This document shows positions 38,642 through 47,896 of a stretch of 64,000 nucleotides of DNA, piece after piece. The position numbers and the translations under genes were made by a program. Below the pieces are notes generated by a model, which worked only from the letters and a program-made list of their open reading frames with translations, searched no databases and had not been told where the DNA came from. Within the stretch, counting starts at the first letter, position 1. Each line of letters opens with the position of its first letter. The stretch comes from Pseudomonas sp. PDM16 (GTDB lineage Bacteria > Pseudomonadota > Gammaproteobacteria > Pseudomonadales > Pseudomonadaceae): the NCBI RefSeq assembly GCF_014851865.1, contig NZ_JACVAM010000002.1:62001-126000 (forward strand), read 5' to 3'.

Positions 38642-40006
38642 ATGGCCAAGCATAAATCGTTGCGTTTTCAGCCTGCCGGCGGTGAGCGTAAGGCGCAGGT
38701 GCCGGTCGGCAAGAAGCAGAAGCTGGTGGTCGAGCGCCTGTCCAACGATGGACGCGGCATCGCTTTCATCGAGGGGCGCAGCTGGTTCGTCGCCGGCAGC
38801 CTGCCTGGCGAGGAGGTAGAGGCCCGCGTGCTCAATGCCCGCAGCCAGGTGGTGGAGGCGCGCACCGAGCGCGTGTTGCGTGCGGTGGAGCTGCGCCGCG
38901 AAGCACCCTGTGCCCATGCGGGTACCTGCGGTGGTTGTAACCTGCAGCACCTGCCCCATGACGAGCAGCTCGCCCTGAAACAGCGCACGCTGGCCGAGCA
39001 GTTGCAGCGCGTTGCCGACGTGCAGCCGGATGAATGGGTGGTGCCATTGATTGGCCCCGAGTTGGCCTATCGCCGTCGCGCGCGCATCGCGGTGCGCTGG
39101 GATGTCAAGGCCAAGCGCCTGGACGTCGGCTTCCGCGCTGCCTCCAGTCAAGACATCGTCGCCATCGATGACTGTCCCGTGCTGGTACAGCCCTTGCAGC
39201 CGATCCTGCGCGAACTTCCGCTACTGCTGAGGCGTTTGGAGAAGCCCCAGGCCCTCGGTCATATCGAGTTGTTTCATGGCACTCAATCGGCCCTGCTGTT
39301 GCGTCACACGGCCCCGCTGGGTGAGGCGGATATGCAGCGCCTGCGCGAGTTTTGCGCAGGCCATGAGGCGCAACTGTGGCTGCATGGCATTGGCGAGCCC
39401 GAGGCGGACCATCCAGGGCCGGGTAGCCCAGAAAAAGCATTGGGCTACCGCCTGGAGCCCTGGAGCCTGGAGCTGCAGTATCGGCCTGGCGATTTCGTTC
39501 AAGTCAACGGAGCGGTCAATCAGGCGATGGTCGAACAGGCGCTAGACTGGTTGGCGCCGCAGACTGGTGAGCGTGTGCTGGACCTGTTCTGCGGCCTGGG
39601 CAACTTCGCCCTGCCGCTGGCGCAGAAGGCGCGAGAAGTGGTGGCGGTGGAAGGTGTGCAGACCATGGTCGATCGGGCTCGCGCGAACGCCGAAGCCAAC
39701 GGCCTGGGCAATCTGCACTTTTTCCAGGCCGACCTGTCGAACCCGCTGGCCGGAGCCCCCTGGGCTGTCGAGGGCTTCGCAGCGATACTGCTGGACCCCC
39801 CGCGCGACGGTGCATTCGAGGTGGTCAAGCAGATTGGCGAGCTGGGCGCACGGCGCCTGGTATATGTTTCGTGCAACCCTGCGACCCTGGCGCGTGACAC
39901 CGCCGAACTGGTCCGGCAGGGCTACCGGCTGAAACGGGCCGGGATTCTCGACATGTTCCCGCAGACGGCGCATGTGGAGGCGATGGCGTTATTCGAGATG
40001 GGCTAG
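38642..40006 (+). CDS. rlmD: 23S rRNA (uracil-1939-C5)-methyltransferase
   Basis: 454 residues. A TRAM-like OB domain comes first, then iron-sulfur ligands Cys90, Cys96, Cys99 and Cys176-type ([17 protein letters not shown]). The methyltransferase part has [14 protein letters not shown] and the catalytic cysteine in [11 protein letters not shown] (about residue 411). RlmD modifies U1939 in 23S rRNA. It starts 2 nt after the cysM stop, so it is translationally linked. Confidence 0.95.
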   Translation: MAKHKSLRFQPAGGERKAQVPVGKKQKLVVERLSNDGRGIAFIEGRSWFVAGSLPGEEVEARVLNARSQVVEARTERVLRAVELRREAPCAHAGTCGGCNLQHLPHDEQLALKQRTLAEQLQRVADVQPDEWVVPLIGPELAYRRRARIAVRWDVKAKRLDVGFRAASSQDIVAIDDCPVLVQPLQPILRELPLLLRRLEKPQALGHIELFHGTQSALLLRHTAPLGEADMQRLREFCAGHEAQLWLHGIGEPEADHPGPGSPEKALGYRLEPWSLELQYRPGDFVQVNGAVNQAMVEQALDWLAPQTGERVLDLFCGLGNFALPLAQKAREVVAVEGVQTMVDRARANAEANGLGNLHFFQADLSNPLAGAPWAVEGFAAILLDPPRDGAFEVVKQIGELGARRLVYVSCNPATLARDTAELVRQGYRLKRAGILDMFPQTAHVEAMALFEMG

Positions 40007-40086
40007 GATGCCCATGCAATCCGACCGGCTCAGAGAAGGCTGGCGATAATCCGGCGCGCTGCGGCCCGCCGTAGGGAAGGCAGAAG

Positions 40087-42333
40087 ATGGTACAGGTGAG
40101 AGCACACCAGCCGATCAACCTCGACGGCAGCATTAACCTCGAGGCCTGGCTGGATCACACGCTGAGCGTCGACCCGGCGCTGGATCGTGAAGCCCTGAAG
40201 GCGGCCTGCGAGTTCGCCCGCGAGGTCGAGCAGCAGGCCAACGCTGCCCAGAATCTCTGGGCGGAGGGCACCTCCAGCTTCCAGACTGGCCTGGAGATCG
40301 CCGAGATCCTGGCTGACCTCAAGCTGGACCAGGACAGCCTGGTGGCGGCGGTGATCTACCGCGCCGTGCGCGAGGGCAAGACCACGCTGAAAGTGGTGGG
40401 TGAGAAGTTCGGCCCAGTGGTGGCCAAGCTGATCGAAGGCGTGCTGCGCATGGCTGCCATCAGCGCCTCGCTCAACCCGCGCGACTCCCTGGTGCTCGGT
40501 TCCCAGGCCCAGGTGGAGAACCTGCGCAAGATGCTGGTGGCGATGGTCGACGATGTACGCGTCGCCCTGATCAAGCTGGCCGAGCGCACCTGTGCGATCC
40601 GCGCGGTTAAACATGCCGACGATGAGAAACGCCATCGCGTTGCCCGCGAGGTGTTTGACATCTACGCACCGCTGGCTCACCGCCTGGGCATCGGCCATAT
40701 CAAGTGGGAGCTGGAGGACATTTCCTTCCGCTACCTGGAACCCGAGCAGTACAAGCAGATCGCCAAGTTGCTGCACGAGCGTCGTCTCGATCGCGAGCAG
40801 TACATCGCCGATGTGATGAATCAACTGCGTGACGAGCTGACCGCCACGGGCATCAAGGCCGACATCAGTGGTCGGGCCAAACACATCTACTCCATCTGGC
40901 GGAAGATGCAGCGCAAGGGCTTGCAGTTCAGTCAGATCTACGACGTGCGTGCGGTGCGCGTGCTGGTGCCGGAGGTTCGCGACTGCTACACCGCGCTGGG
41001 CATCGTGCACAGCCTGTGGCGGCACATCCCCAAGGAATTCGACGACTACATCGCCAACCCCAAGGAGAACGGCTACCGCTCTCTGCACACGGCAGTGATC
41101 GGCCCGGACGGTAAGGTGCTGGAGGTGCAGATCCGCACCCAGACCATGCATGAAGAGGCCGAGCTCGGCGTCTGCGCCCACTGGAAGTACAAAGGCACCG
41201 ACGTGCGCGGTGGCTCCGATCACTACGAAGAGAAGATGGCCTGGTTGCGTCAGGTGCTCGAGTGGCATGAGGAGCTGGGCGACATCGGCGGCCTGGCCGA
41301 GCAGTTGCGCGTCGATATCGAACCGGACCGCGTCTACGTCTTTACTCCAGACGGCCACGCCATCGACCTGCCCAAAGGCGCCACACCGCTGGACTTCGCT
41401 TACCGCGTGCACACCCAGATCGGCCACAACTGCCGGGGTGCCAAGGTCAATGGCCGCATCGTACCGCTGACCTACAGCTTGCAGACCGGCGAGCAGGTGG
41501 AGATCATCACCTCCAAGCAAGGTGCGCCAAGCCGAGACTGGCTCAACCCCAACCTGGGCTATATCACTACGTCGCGGGCGCGGGCCAAGATCGTCCACTG
41601 GTTCAAGTTGCAGGACCGTGAGCAGAACGTCGCCGCCGGCAAGGCCATGCTGGAGCGTGATCTGTCGCGCCTGGCACTGCAGGCCGTGGACTTCGCCAAG
41701 TTGGCTGAGAAGTGCAACCTGAAGACCGCCGAGGATATGTACGCGGCGCTTGGCGCCGGCGACTTGCGCCTGGCACATGCGGTCAACCTGGCCCAGCAGC
41801 AGGTAGAGCCGGAGCGTGCCAGCGAACAGTTGGAGCTGATTCCGCGGCGTTCTTCTACGCCACGACCGGGTCGTCGTGGGGATATCCAGATCGAGGGTGT
41901 CGGCAACCTGCTCACGCAAATGGCCGGTTGTTGCCAGCCTCTGCCGGGTGACCCCATCGTCGGTTACATCACGGTCGGGCGGGGCGTCAGCATCCATCGC
42001 CAGGATTGTGCCTCGGTGCTGCAACTGGCCGGCCGCGAGCCGGAGCGGATCATTCAGGTCAGCTGGGGGCCGGTGCCGGTGCAGACCTATCCGGTGGACG
42101 TGGTCATTCGCGCCTACGACCGTTCCGGTCTGTTGCGCGACGTATCCCAGGTGTTGCTCAACGACCGTATCAACGTGCTGGCTGTGAACACCCGCTCGAA
42201 CAAGGAGGACAACATCGCCTCCATGTTGCTGACCATCGAGATTCCTGGCTTGGATTCGCTGGCCCGGCTGTTGGCGCGGATCAGCCAGTTGCCGAACATC
42301 ATCGAGGTTCGCCGCAGCCGCTCGGGCAGCTGA
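40087..42333 (+). CDS. relA: GTP pyrophosphokinase RelA
   Basis: 748 residues. The HD domain lacks the metal-binding His-Asp (AAVIYRAVREGKTT in place of a HD motif), so this is a synthetase-only RelA. The synthetase block is YDVRAVRVLVPEVRDCYTALG and NPKENGYRSLHT; TGS (about 400-460) and ACT (last 80 residues) domains follow. It makes (p)ppGpp on ribosomes with uncharged tRNA. 80 nt separate it from rlmD; mazG follows. Confidence 0.96.
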   Translation: MVQVRAHQPINLDGSINLEAWLDHTLSVDPALDREALKAACEFAREVEQQANAAQNLWAEGTSSFQTGLEIAEILADLKLDQDSLVAAVIYRAVREGKTTLKVVGEKFGPVVAKLIEGVLRMAAISASLNPRDSLVLGSQAQVENLRKMLVAMVDDVRVALIKLAERTCAIRAVKHADDEKRHRVAREVFDIYAPLAHRLGIGHIKWELEDISFRYLEPEQYKQIAKLLHERRLDREQYIADVMNQLRDELTATGIKADISGRAKHIYSIWRKMQRKGLQFSQIYDVRAVRVLVPEVRDCYTALGIVHSLWRHIPKEFDDYIANPKENGYRSLHTAVIGPDGKVLEVQIRTQTMHEEAELGVCAHWKYKGTDVRGGSDHYEEKMAWLRQVLEWHEELGDIGGLAEQLRVDIEPDRVYVFTPDGHAIDLPKGATPLDFAYRVHTQIGHNCRGAKVNGRIVPLTYSLQTGEQVEIITSKQGAPSRDWLNPNLGYITTSRARAKIVHWFKLQDREQNVAAGKAMLERDLSRLALQAVDFAKLAEKCNLKTAEDMYAALGAGDLRLAHAVNLAQQQVEPERASEQLELIPRRSSTPRPGRRGDIQIEGVGNLLTQMAGCCQPLPGDPIVGYITVGRGVSIHRQDCASVLQLAGREPERIIQVSWGPVPVQTYPVDVVIRAYDRSGLLRDVSQVLLNDRINVLAVNTRSNKEDNIASMLLTIEIPGLDSLARLLARISQLPNIIEVRRSRSGS

Positions 42334-42350
42334 CCGGCGCAGGATCAAGC

Positions 42351-43181
42351 ATGTACACAATCGACGACCTGTTGCATCTGATGGCCCGCCTGCGTGATCC
42401 GCAGCATGGCTGTCCATGGGACCTCAAGCAGAGCTACGCGACCATCGTCCCGCACACCCTCGAGGAAGCCTACGAAGTGGCCGATGCCATCGAGCGCGGC
42501 GACTTCGATCATCTGCCTGGAGAATTGGGCGACCTGCTCTTCCAGGTCGTCTACTACAGCCAGCTGGCGAAGGAGGAGGGGCGTTTCGAGTTTGCCGGTG
42601 TGGTCGATGCCATCACCCGTAAGCTGGTGCGTCGTCATCCCCATGTGTTTCCCGATGGCGACCTCTACGGTGCGCCAGACATGGCCCGCCTGGAAGAAGC
42701 GGCGATCAAGCAGCGCTGGGAAGAGATCAAGGCCGAGGAGCGCGCCGAGAAGGCTGCCGTGCCTGAGCAGTTGTCTCTGTTGGATGACGTTCCGCAGGCA
42801 CTGCCAGCCTTGAGTCGTGCGGCCAAGCTGCAGAAGCGTGCGGCTCAGGTTGGTTTCGACTGGCCCGAGGCACTGCCGGTGGTGGACAAGCTGCGCGAGG
42901 AGTTGGACGAGGTGCTGGAGGCCATGAGCGAGAACGACGCTGAGGCCATCACCGAGGAGGTTGGCGATCTGCTATTCGTTGCGGTCAATCTGGCGCGGCA
43001 CCTCAAGGTCGATCCGGAAGTTGCCCTGCGGGCAGCCAACAACAAGTTCGAGCGGCGTTTCCACTACATCGAGCAGACGTTGCGCGATACCGGCCGCCCC
43101 ATCGAGAATTGCAGCCTGGAAGAGCTGGACGCCCTGTGGGGCGAAGCCAAGAAGCTAGAAAAGCAGCCGCCCGGCTGCTGA
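42351..43181 (+). CDS. mazG: nucleoside triphosphate pyrophosphohydrolase MazG
   Basis: 276 residues from the ATG at 42351, 17 nt after relA. Two MazG domains occur: EEAYEVADAIERGDFDHLPGELGDLL near residue 38 and a second EELDEVLEAMSENDAEAITEEVGDLL near residue 183, each with the acidic metal cluster. In E. coli MazG lowers ppGpp and clears non-canonical dNTPs, fitting its place beside relA. Confidence 0.93.
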   Translation: MYTIDDLLHLMARLRDPQHGCPWDLKQSYATIVPHTLEEAYEVADAIERGDFDHLPGELGDLLFQVVYYSQLAKEEGRFEFAGVVDAITRKLVRRHPHVFPDGDLYGAPDMARLEEAAIKQRWEEIKAEERAEKAAVPEQLSLLDDVPQALPALSRAAKLQKRAAQVGFDWPEALPVVDKLREELDEVLEAMSENDAEAITEEVGDLLFVAVNLARHLKVDPEVALRAANNKFERRFHYIEQTLRDTGRPIENCSLEELDALWGEAKKLEKQPPGC

Positions 43182-43200
43182 TGATCAAGAGCGAGTACCC

Positions 43201-43740
43201 ATGAGCCTTTCCCTCCGTGACCAGTTGCTGAAAGCCGGCCTGGTCAATGAAAAGCAGGCCAAGCAGGCCGGCAAGCAGAAGCAGAAGCAGCAGCGTCTGG
43301 AGAAGAAGAACCAGGTCGAGGTGGATGACTCGCAGAAGCAGGCCGCCCTGCAAGCCAAGGCCGAGAAGGCCGCCAAGGACCAGGAGCTGAACCGCCAGCA
43401 ACAGGAGAAGGCCCAGCAAAAGGCAATTGCTGCACAGATCAAGCAGTTGATCGAGACCAGTCGCTTGCCGAAGCTGAATAGCGAGGATTACTACAACTTC
43501 GTCGACGACAAGAAGGTCAAGCGCATTGCGGTGAACAACCTGATGCGCGACAAGCTCAGTCGAGGCTCGCTGGCCATCGTTCGTCATAGTGGCGGCTACG
43601 AGATCATTCCGCGTGAAGCAGCGCTGAAGATTCAGGAGCGCGATCCAGGCCGCATTCTGTTGCTCAATACCCAGGTCGAGGCGCCGGATGCCGATGATCC
43701 GTATGCGGCTTACCAGGTGCCAGACGATCTGATGTGGTAA
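43201..43740 (+). CDS. DUF2058 protein (polynucleotide-associated YaiL type)
   Basis: 179 residues. The N-terminal half is a very charged Lys/Gln/Glu-rich coiled coil (about residues 15-85), and the C-terminal half is globular with NSEDYYNFVDDKKVKRIAVN. It belongs to the DUF2058 (YaiL) family, associated with nucleic acids but without a firm function. It starts 19 nt after mazG and is followed at once by an intrinsic terminator, so it ends the relA operon. Confidence 0.88.
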   Translation: MSLSLRDQLLKAGLVNEKQAKQAGKQKQKQQRLEKKNQVEVDDSQKQAALQAKAEKAAKDQELNRQQQEKAQQKAIAAQIKQLIETSRLPKLNSEDYYNFVDDKKVKRIAVNNLMRDKLSRGSLAIVRHSGGYEIIPREAALKIQERDPGRILLLNTQVEAPDADDPYAAYQVPDDLMW

Positions 43741-43747
43741 CGAAGGA

Positions 43748-43771
43748 GCCGGGTAAATGCCCGGCTTTTTT
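43748..43771 (+). terminator. intrinsic terminator after DUF2058
   Basis: GCCGGG, loop TAAAT, GCCCGGC and a run of six T. Eight bases after the DUF2058 stop. It closes the cysM-relA-mazG-DUF2058 block. Confidence 0.92.
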
Positions 43772-43783
43772 CTGTCGCATGGC

Positions 43784-44062
43784 TCAGCAGGTTGCATTGC
43801 CGCCGAGTAGCACTCGACCGTAACTGGCGCCAGTGTCTAGCGGCGTAATGGCCAGCAGTCGGTCCATGCGCAGCTGCTGCTCACCATCTTCGGTGCCGAC
43901 CACGAGAAACTCCTCCTTGCTGGCTGAGGTGCTGGTGCCCAGGGCCTGGGCCAGCAGTTCACTGCCGTCGACCAGCTCGATGCGCAACCGGTATCGGTGC
44001 AGGCAGGCGACTTCCAGGTAATCGTAGAGGGCGCAGGCCAGCGGTCGGTAGGTGTCGTTCAT
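43784..44062 (-). CDS. Rof-like Rho-binding antiterminator
   Basis: 92 residues starting MNDTYRPLACALYDYLEVACLHRYRLRIELVDG. This opening closely resembles E. coli YaeO/Rof (MNDTYQPINCDDYDNLELACQ), a small Sm-fold protein that binds Rho and blocks its RNA loading. The C-terminal QLRMDRLLAI strand also fits. Family members are about 80-90 residues. It is monocistronic between two terminator hairpins. Function is from family similarity; Rof is less familiar in Pseudomonas. Confidence 0.82.
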   Translation of the reverse strand: MNDTYRPLACALYDYLEVACLHRYRLRIELVDGSELLAQALGTSTSASKEEFLVVGTEDGEQQLRMDRLLAITPLDTGASYGRVLLGGNATC

Positions 44063-44114
44063 GATGATACCCAGAGGAGGTAGAAGGCCGGAGCCTAGCG
44101 TTTTCTCGCCGGCA

Positions 44115-44140
44115 TGAAAAAGCCGGGCATTGCCCGGCTC
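44115..44140 (-). terminator. intrinsic terminator after the DUF3108 gene
   Basis: On the minus strand GAGCCGGGC, loop AAT, GCCCGGCTT and a T-run, 17-42 nt after the stop of the DUF3108 gene. Confidence 0.9.
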
Positions 44141-44156
44141 GTTCGATTCATTGCGC

Positions 44157-44876
44157 TTATTCAGTGATGCCTTCGACGGTACGACCGTTGACGGTGCCGT
44201 CCTTGAGCATGATCTGGTATTCCTTGCCGTCCTTCTCTACCTGATGCAGGCGTACCAGCAGGTAGTTCCAGTCCTTGGCGAACCACAGCACGGTCTTGCG
44301 GCTGCTCTGGGTAGGGTCGCGCACGCGCTCGACCTTGATCGCCTCGATCAGGCCTGCCTTGGTGCGTACACGCTCGCTGCCCAGCACGCGAAAGTCGTAG
44401 GTCTCGATCTCGTCGCCGTCGATCACTTGGTAGCTCATGCTTTTCTTGCCGGCGGCTACGTCGTGCTGCAGCACCAACTGGTAGGTCGACTTGTCCTGGA
44501 TTCCGCGGTTGAGCGGGAAGCGCACTTGGTCGCCCCGGTCATTGCCCAATACTTGTTTCTCGGTCCAGTCGAAGTCCAACTCGATCTGTTTGGCCTTGCC
44601 CAGGCCGCTACGCACGAAACGATAGGTCAGCGGCAGGAAGGCGTCGCTCTCCATGCGGAAGGTGCTGGTCTCGTTGAGGCTGGCCACCAGCATGGAGGCT
44701 TCGAAGTTCAGCTCCCAGCGGCCGTTGTCCAGGGCCTCCAGGCTGCGGCTGGCGGTACCGCTGATCGGCACCTGCTTCCAGTCGGCGGTATAGCTGGCGG
44801 AGAAGGGCTTGAGCTCCAGGGCGGCCTGCACCGGCAGGGCCAGGAGGGCGAGCAGCATCAGCAGAACGCGGGGCAT
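44157..44876 (-). CDS. DUF3108 periplasmic protein
   Basis: 239 residues with a signal peptide (MPRVLLMLLALLALPVQAA). The rest is a beta-rich DUF3108 domain (ELKPFSASYTADWKQVPISGTASRSLEALDNGRWELNF...). The family is found beside purN/purM in Pseudomonas but its role is unknown; the mature protein is probably periplasmic and may form a barrel-like lipid-binding fold. It starts 8 nt after the purN stop, so it is co-transcribed with purM-purN. Confidence 0.85.
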   Translation of the reverse strand: MPRVLLMLLALLALPVQAALELKPFSASYTADWKQVPISGTASRSLEALDNGRWELNFEASMLVASLNETSTFRMESDAFLPLTYRFVRSGLGKAKQIELDFDWTEKQVLGNDRGDQVRFPLNRGIQDKSTYQLVLQHDVAAGKKSMSYQVIDGDEIETYDFRVLGSERVRTKAGLIEAIKVERVRDPTQSSRKTVLWFAKDWNYLLVRLHQVEKDGKEYQIMLKDGTVNGRTVEGITE

Positions 44877-44884
44877 GGAATCTC

Positions 44885-45532
44885 CTATGTGCGGATCAGG
44901 TGTCCGGTGGCCGGCAGGTCCTTGCCGTCCAGTTGTGCGCCGCTGGCGCCCAGTTGCAAACGGCCTTCGGCGAACCAGCGCATCGCCAGAGGATAGATGT
45001 GATGCTCCTGGAAATGCACGCGCTGGGCCAGGCTTTCCGGCGTATCGCCAGACTCTACCGGCACCACCGCCTGTACGACCAGAGGCCCGCCATCGAGTTC
45101 CTCGGTGACGAAGTGCACACTGCAGCCATGCTCGCTGTCACCAGCCTCCAGCGCACGCTGGTGGGTGTGCAGCCCCTTGTACTTGGGCAGCAGCGAGGGG
45201 TGGATATTCAGCAGACGGCCTTCATAGTGACGCACGAAACCGCCGGTGAGGATGCGCATGAAACCGGCCAGCACCACCAGCTGCGGATCGAAGCCGTCGA
45301 TGGCTTCGACCAGCGCGGCGTCAAAGGCCTCGCGGCCGTCGAACTGCTTGTGGTCTAAGACCAGAGTGGCGATGCCAGCCTGCTTGGCCCGTTCCAGCCC
45401 GTAGGCGTCGGCGCGGTTGGAAATCACCGCGGCGATGCGGGCCGGGTTGCCGTCTTTGGCGATGCTGTCGATCAGGGCCTGCAGGTTGCTGCCGGACCCC
45501 GAAATCAGCACCACGACATTGCAGTCGGCCAT
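44885..45532 (-). CDS. purN: phosphoribosylglycinamide formyltransferase
   Basis: 215 residues from [20 protein letters not shown]. The folate-binding region has the N-H-D active-site pattern with NIHPSLLP(K) near residue 107 and GCSVHFVTEELDGG near residue 133. PurN transfers a formyl group to GAR, the third step of purine synthesis. Its start overlaps the purM stop by 3 nt (ATGA), the conserved purM-purN operon. Confidence 0.96.
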   Translation of the reverse strand: MADCNVVVLISGSGSNLQALIDSIAKDGNPARIAAVISNRADAYGLERAKQAGIATLVLDHKQFDGREAFDAALVEAIDGFDPQLVVLAGFMRILTGGFVRHYEGRLLNIHPSLLPKYKGLHTHQRALEAGDSEHGCSVHFVTEELDGGPLVVQAVVPVESGDTPESLAQRVHFQEHHIYPLAMRWFAEGRLQLGASGAQLDGKDLPATGHLIRT

Positions 45533-46590
45533 CAGTGGGCTTTCAGATTGTTCAGCACGACCAGTTCGGCACCTTCGGCGGCCTGGGCGATCTGGCCGAT
45601 CACCCACGGGGTTTCACCCGAGGCGCGCAGGCTGGCCAGGGTGGCCTCGACCTGGTCCTGGGCGACGCAGATGACCATGCCGACGCCGCAGTTCAGTACG
45701 CGGTGCATCTCGTGCTCGTCGACGTTGCCTTTTTCCTGCAGGAAGTCGAACACGGCCGGGCGGTTCCAGCTGGCCACGTCGATCACCGCCTGGGCTCCTT
45801 CCGGCAGCACGCGCGGGATGTTGTCGAGCAGACCTCCGCCGGTGATGTGGGCCATGGCCTTCACTGCGTCGGTGTCCTTGATCAGCTTCAGCAGCGGCTT
45901 GACGTAGATACGGGTCGGCGCCATCAGCAGGTCGGCCAGTTTGCTGCCGTTCAGCTCGGTGTTTTCGATGTCGGTGCCGGACACTTCTAGGATCTTGCGG
46001 ATCAGCGAGTAGCCGTTGGAGTGCGGGCCGGAGGAGGGCAGGGCGATCAGGGCGTCGCCGGTGACCACTTTCGAGCCGTCGATGATCTCGGCCTTCTCCA
46101 CCACGCCGACGCAGAAGCCGGCCAGGTCGTAGTCTTCGCCTTCGTACATGCCCGGCATCTCGGCGGTTTCACCACCGACCAGGGAACAGCCGGCCAGCTC
46201 GCAACCAGCGCCGATACCGGTGACCACGGTGGCGGCCACGTCGACGTTGAGCTTGCCGGTGGCATAGTAGTCGAGGAAGAACAGCGGCTCGGCGCCGCAT
46301 ACGACCAGATCGTTGACGCACATGGCGACCAGGTCCTGGCCGATGCTGTCGTGCTTGTTCAGGTTCAGCGCCAGACGCAGCTTGGTGCCGACGCCGTCGG
46401 TGCCGGACACCAGTACCGGCTGCTTGTAGCCGGCGGGAATTTCGCAGAGGGCGCCGAAACCACCCAGGCCACCCATGACTTCCGGACGCGCGGTGCGCTT
46501 GGCCACGCCTTTGATGCGTTCGACCAGGGCTTCGCCGGCGTCGATGTCGACACCTGCATCCTTGTAGCTGAGGGAAGGTTGCTTGCTCAT
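45532..46590 (-). CDS. purM: phosphoribosylformylglycinamidine cyclo-ligase
   Basis: 352 residues from [23 protein letters not shown]. The family blocks [14 protein letters not shown] (ATP/substrate site) and [11 protein letters not shown] are present. PurM makes aminoimidazole ribotide in purine synthesis. In-frame upstream codons are ignored, since the chosen start matches the family. Divergent from the DUF2066 gene across a 197-bp gap. Confidence 0.96.
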   Translation of the reverse strand: MSKQPSLSYKDAGVDIDAGEALVERIKGVAKRTARPEVMGGLGGFGALCEIPAGYKQPVLVSGTDGVGTKLRLALNLNKHDSIGQDLVAMCVNDLVVCGAEPLFFLDYYATGKLNVDVAATVVTGIGAGCELAGCSLVGGETAEMPGMYEGEDYDLAGFCVGVVEKAEIIDGSKVVTGDALIALPSSGPHSNGYSLIRKILEVSGTDIENTELNGSKLADLLMAPTRIYVKPLLKLIKDTDAVKAMAHITGGGLLDNIPRVLPEGAQAVIDVASWNRPAVFDFLQEKGNVDEHEMHRVLNCGVGMVICVAQDQVEATLASLRASGETPWVIGQIAQAAEGAELVVLNNLKAH

Positions 46591-46787
46591 GGTTTCAGGC
46601 CTTTGGAAAGGGGGAATGCTGTGGGCGGCCGGCGTTGGCGCGGACCGGTCCGCAAAGGCGCGCGATTTTATCAGGCTTGCCCGCCAGCGGCCACCGGGCA
46701 CGACGGTTGCCGGGGGACAGGCGGCTGTTTAAGGTATAGCCCTTCACGCGCCATGCAGGCGCGTTACTTCGAGCCGAGACTCTATCG

Positions 46788-47813
46788 ATGCGCCTGTCCG
46801 TCCGCCTGCTTGCCCTCTGTCTTTCGCTGCTCAGCCTGCCGGCCCTGGCCGAGACGGTCAGCGGCCTTTATCAGGTGCGTGAACCGGTCACCAGCCAGCA
46901 GCCCGAAGAGCGCACCGCCGGCCTCAATCGCGCGCTGGAGACGCTGGTTCTGCGTCTGACGGGCGACGCCAAGGCGGTGCAGAGTCCTGCACTGGAGGGT
47001 GTGCGCCAGGACCCGCAGCAGTTGGTCAGCCAATACGTGTATGAAGGTGAAAACCTGGTTGTGGACTTCGATCCACTGACCACCGAGAACAAGTTGCGCC
47101 AGGCCGGCCTGGCGTTGTGGGGCGCCAATCGCCCGGCCATTCTGGTCTGGTGGCTGAACACCAGTGCCGAGGGCGCAAGCCTTGTAGGCGATGGTCAAGA
47201 GGCGGCCTCTCCGGTGCGCCAGGCCGCCCAGCACCGCGGTCTGCCGCTACGTCTTCCTCTGGCCGATTTGCAAGAGCAGTTGGCCGCTACCCCGGAAAAC
47301 CTCGGCGCGGCCCAGCCAGACGTGTTGCAGCCGGCCTCGGAGCGCTACGGCGCCGATGCTCTGCTGGCTGTACAGGCTCGTGAGGAGGGCGGCCAGTGGC
47401 AGGCCGAGTGGCGTTTGTGGCTGGGCGATGCTCGCGAGCAGGGCAAGGCCCAGGGTGCGGACCAGAAGGCCCTGGCCGACGCCGTGCTGCTGGCCGTAAG
47501 CGAGCGCCTGGCCCCGCGCTTCCTGGTCAAACCGGGCGCCGCCAGCGCCCTGACACTGGAAATTCAGGGTGCTGACCTGGGTCGCTACGCCGAACTTGAG
47601 CGCCTGCTTGAGCCTTTCGCCGCTCGCCTGCTGCGGATCAAGGGCGATCAGATGGTCTGGCAGGTCAATGCCAGCGCCGAGCAGCTGCGTGCCCAGTTGG
47701 GCCTGGCTGGCCTGCAAGAGGTGCCGGCTGACGCCGCGCCGCTGGATGCCGGCACTGATCCCCAGGCTGCGCCCGCTCCGGCGCCAGTCAATCTCATGCG
47801 CTTCCGCTGGTAA
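46788..47813 (+). CDS. DUF2066 periplasmic protein
   Basis: 341 residues with a signal peptide (MRLSVRLLALCLSLLSLPALA). DUF2066 members share the opening TVSGLYQVREPVTSQQPEERTAGLNRALETLVLRLTGD and a middle GANRPAILVWW block. The function is unknown. It lies divergent from purM as in other pseudomonads. A short hairpin without a T-run (47846-47864) follows before perM. Confidence 0.85.
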   Translation: MRLSVRLLALCLSLLSLPALAETVSGLYQVREPVTSQQPEERTAGLNRALETLVLRLTGDAKAVQSPALEGVRQDPQQLVSQYVYEGENLVVDFDPLTTENKLRQAGLALWGANRPAILVWWLNTSAEGASLVGDGQEAASPVRQAAQHRGLPLRLPLADLQEQLAATPENLGAAQPDVLQPASERYGADALLAVQAREEGGQWQAEWRLWLGDAREQGKAQGADQKALADAVLLAVSERLAPRFLVKPGAASALTLEIQGADLGRYAELERLLEPFAARLLRIKGDQMVWQVNASAEQLRAQLGLAGLQEVPADAAPLDAGTDPQAAPAPAPVNLMRFRW

Positions 47814-47845
47814 CCGCGGTTCGCGTTCAAGGACTGATACGTGCA

Positions 47846-47864
47846 ATGCCCGGTATGCGGGCAT
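47846..47864. repeat. intergenic hairpin before perM-like gene
   Basis: ATGCCCG, loop GTATG, CGGGCAT: a perfect 7-bp stem with no T-run. It could be a small palindromic repeat or an mRNA processing structure. Confidence 0.4.
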
Positions 47865-47896
47865 GCAAACCTTTCACTAGAGGCGGAGTGCCTGAG

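Noticed and set aside
40030..42417. 795-codon minus-strand frame opposite relA
   Set aside because: relA is unmistakable on the plus strand; the frame is a GC-skew shadow with no domain.
46700..46780. GC-rich palindrome between purM and the DUF2066 gene as an operator
   Set aside because: The GCGCC-GGCGC match is short and common in GC-rich DNA.
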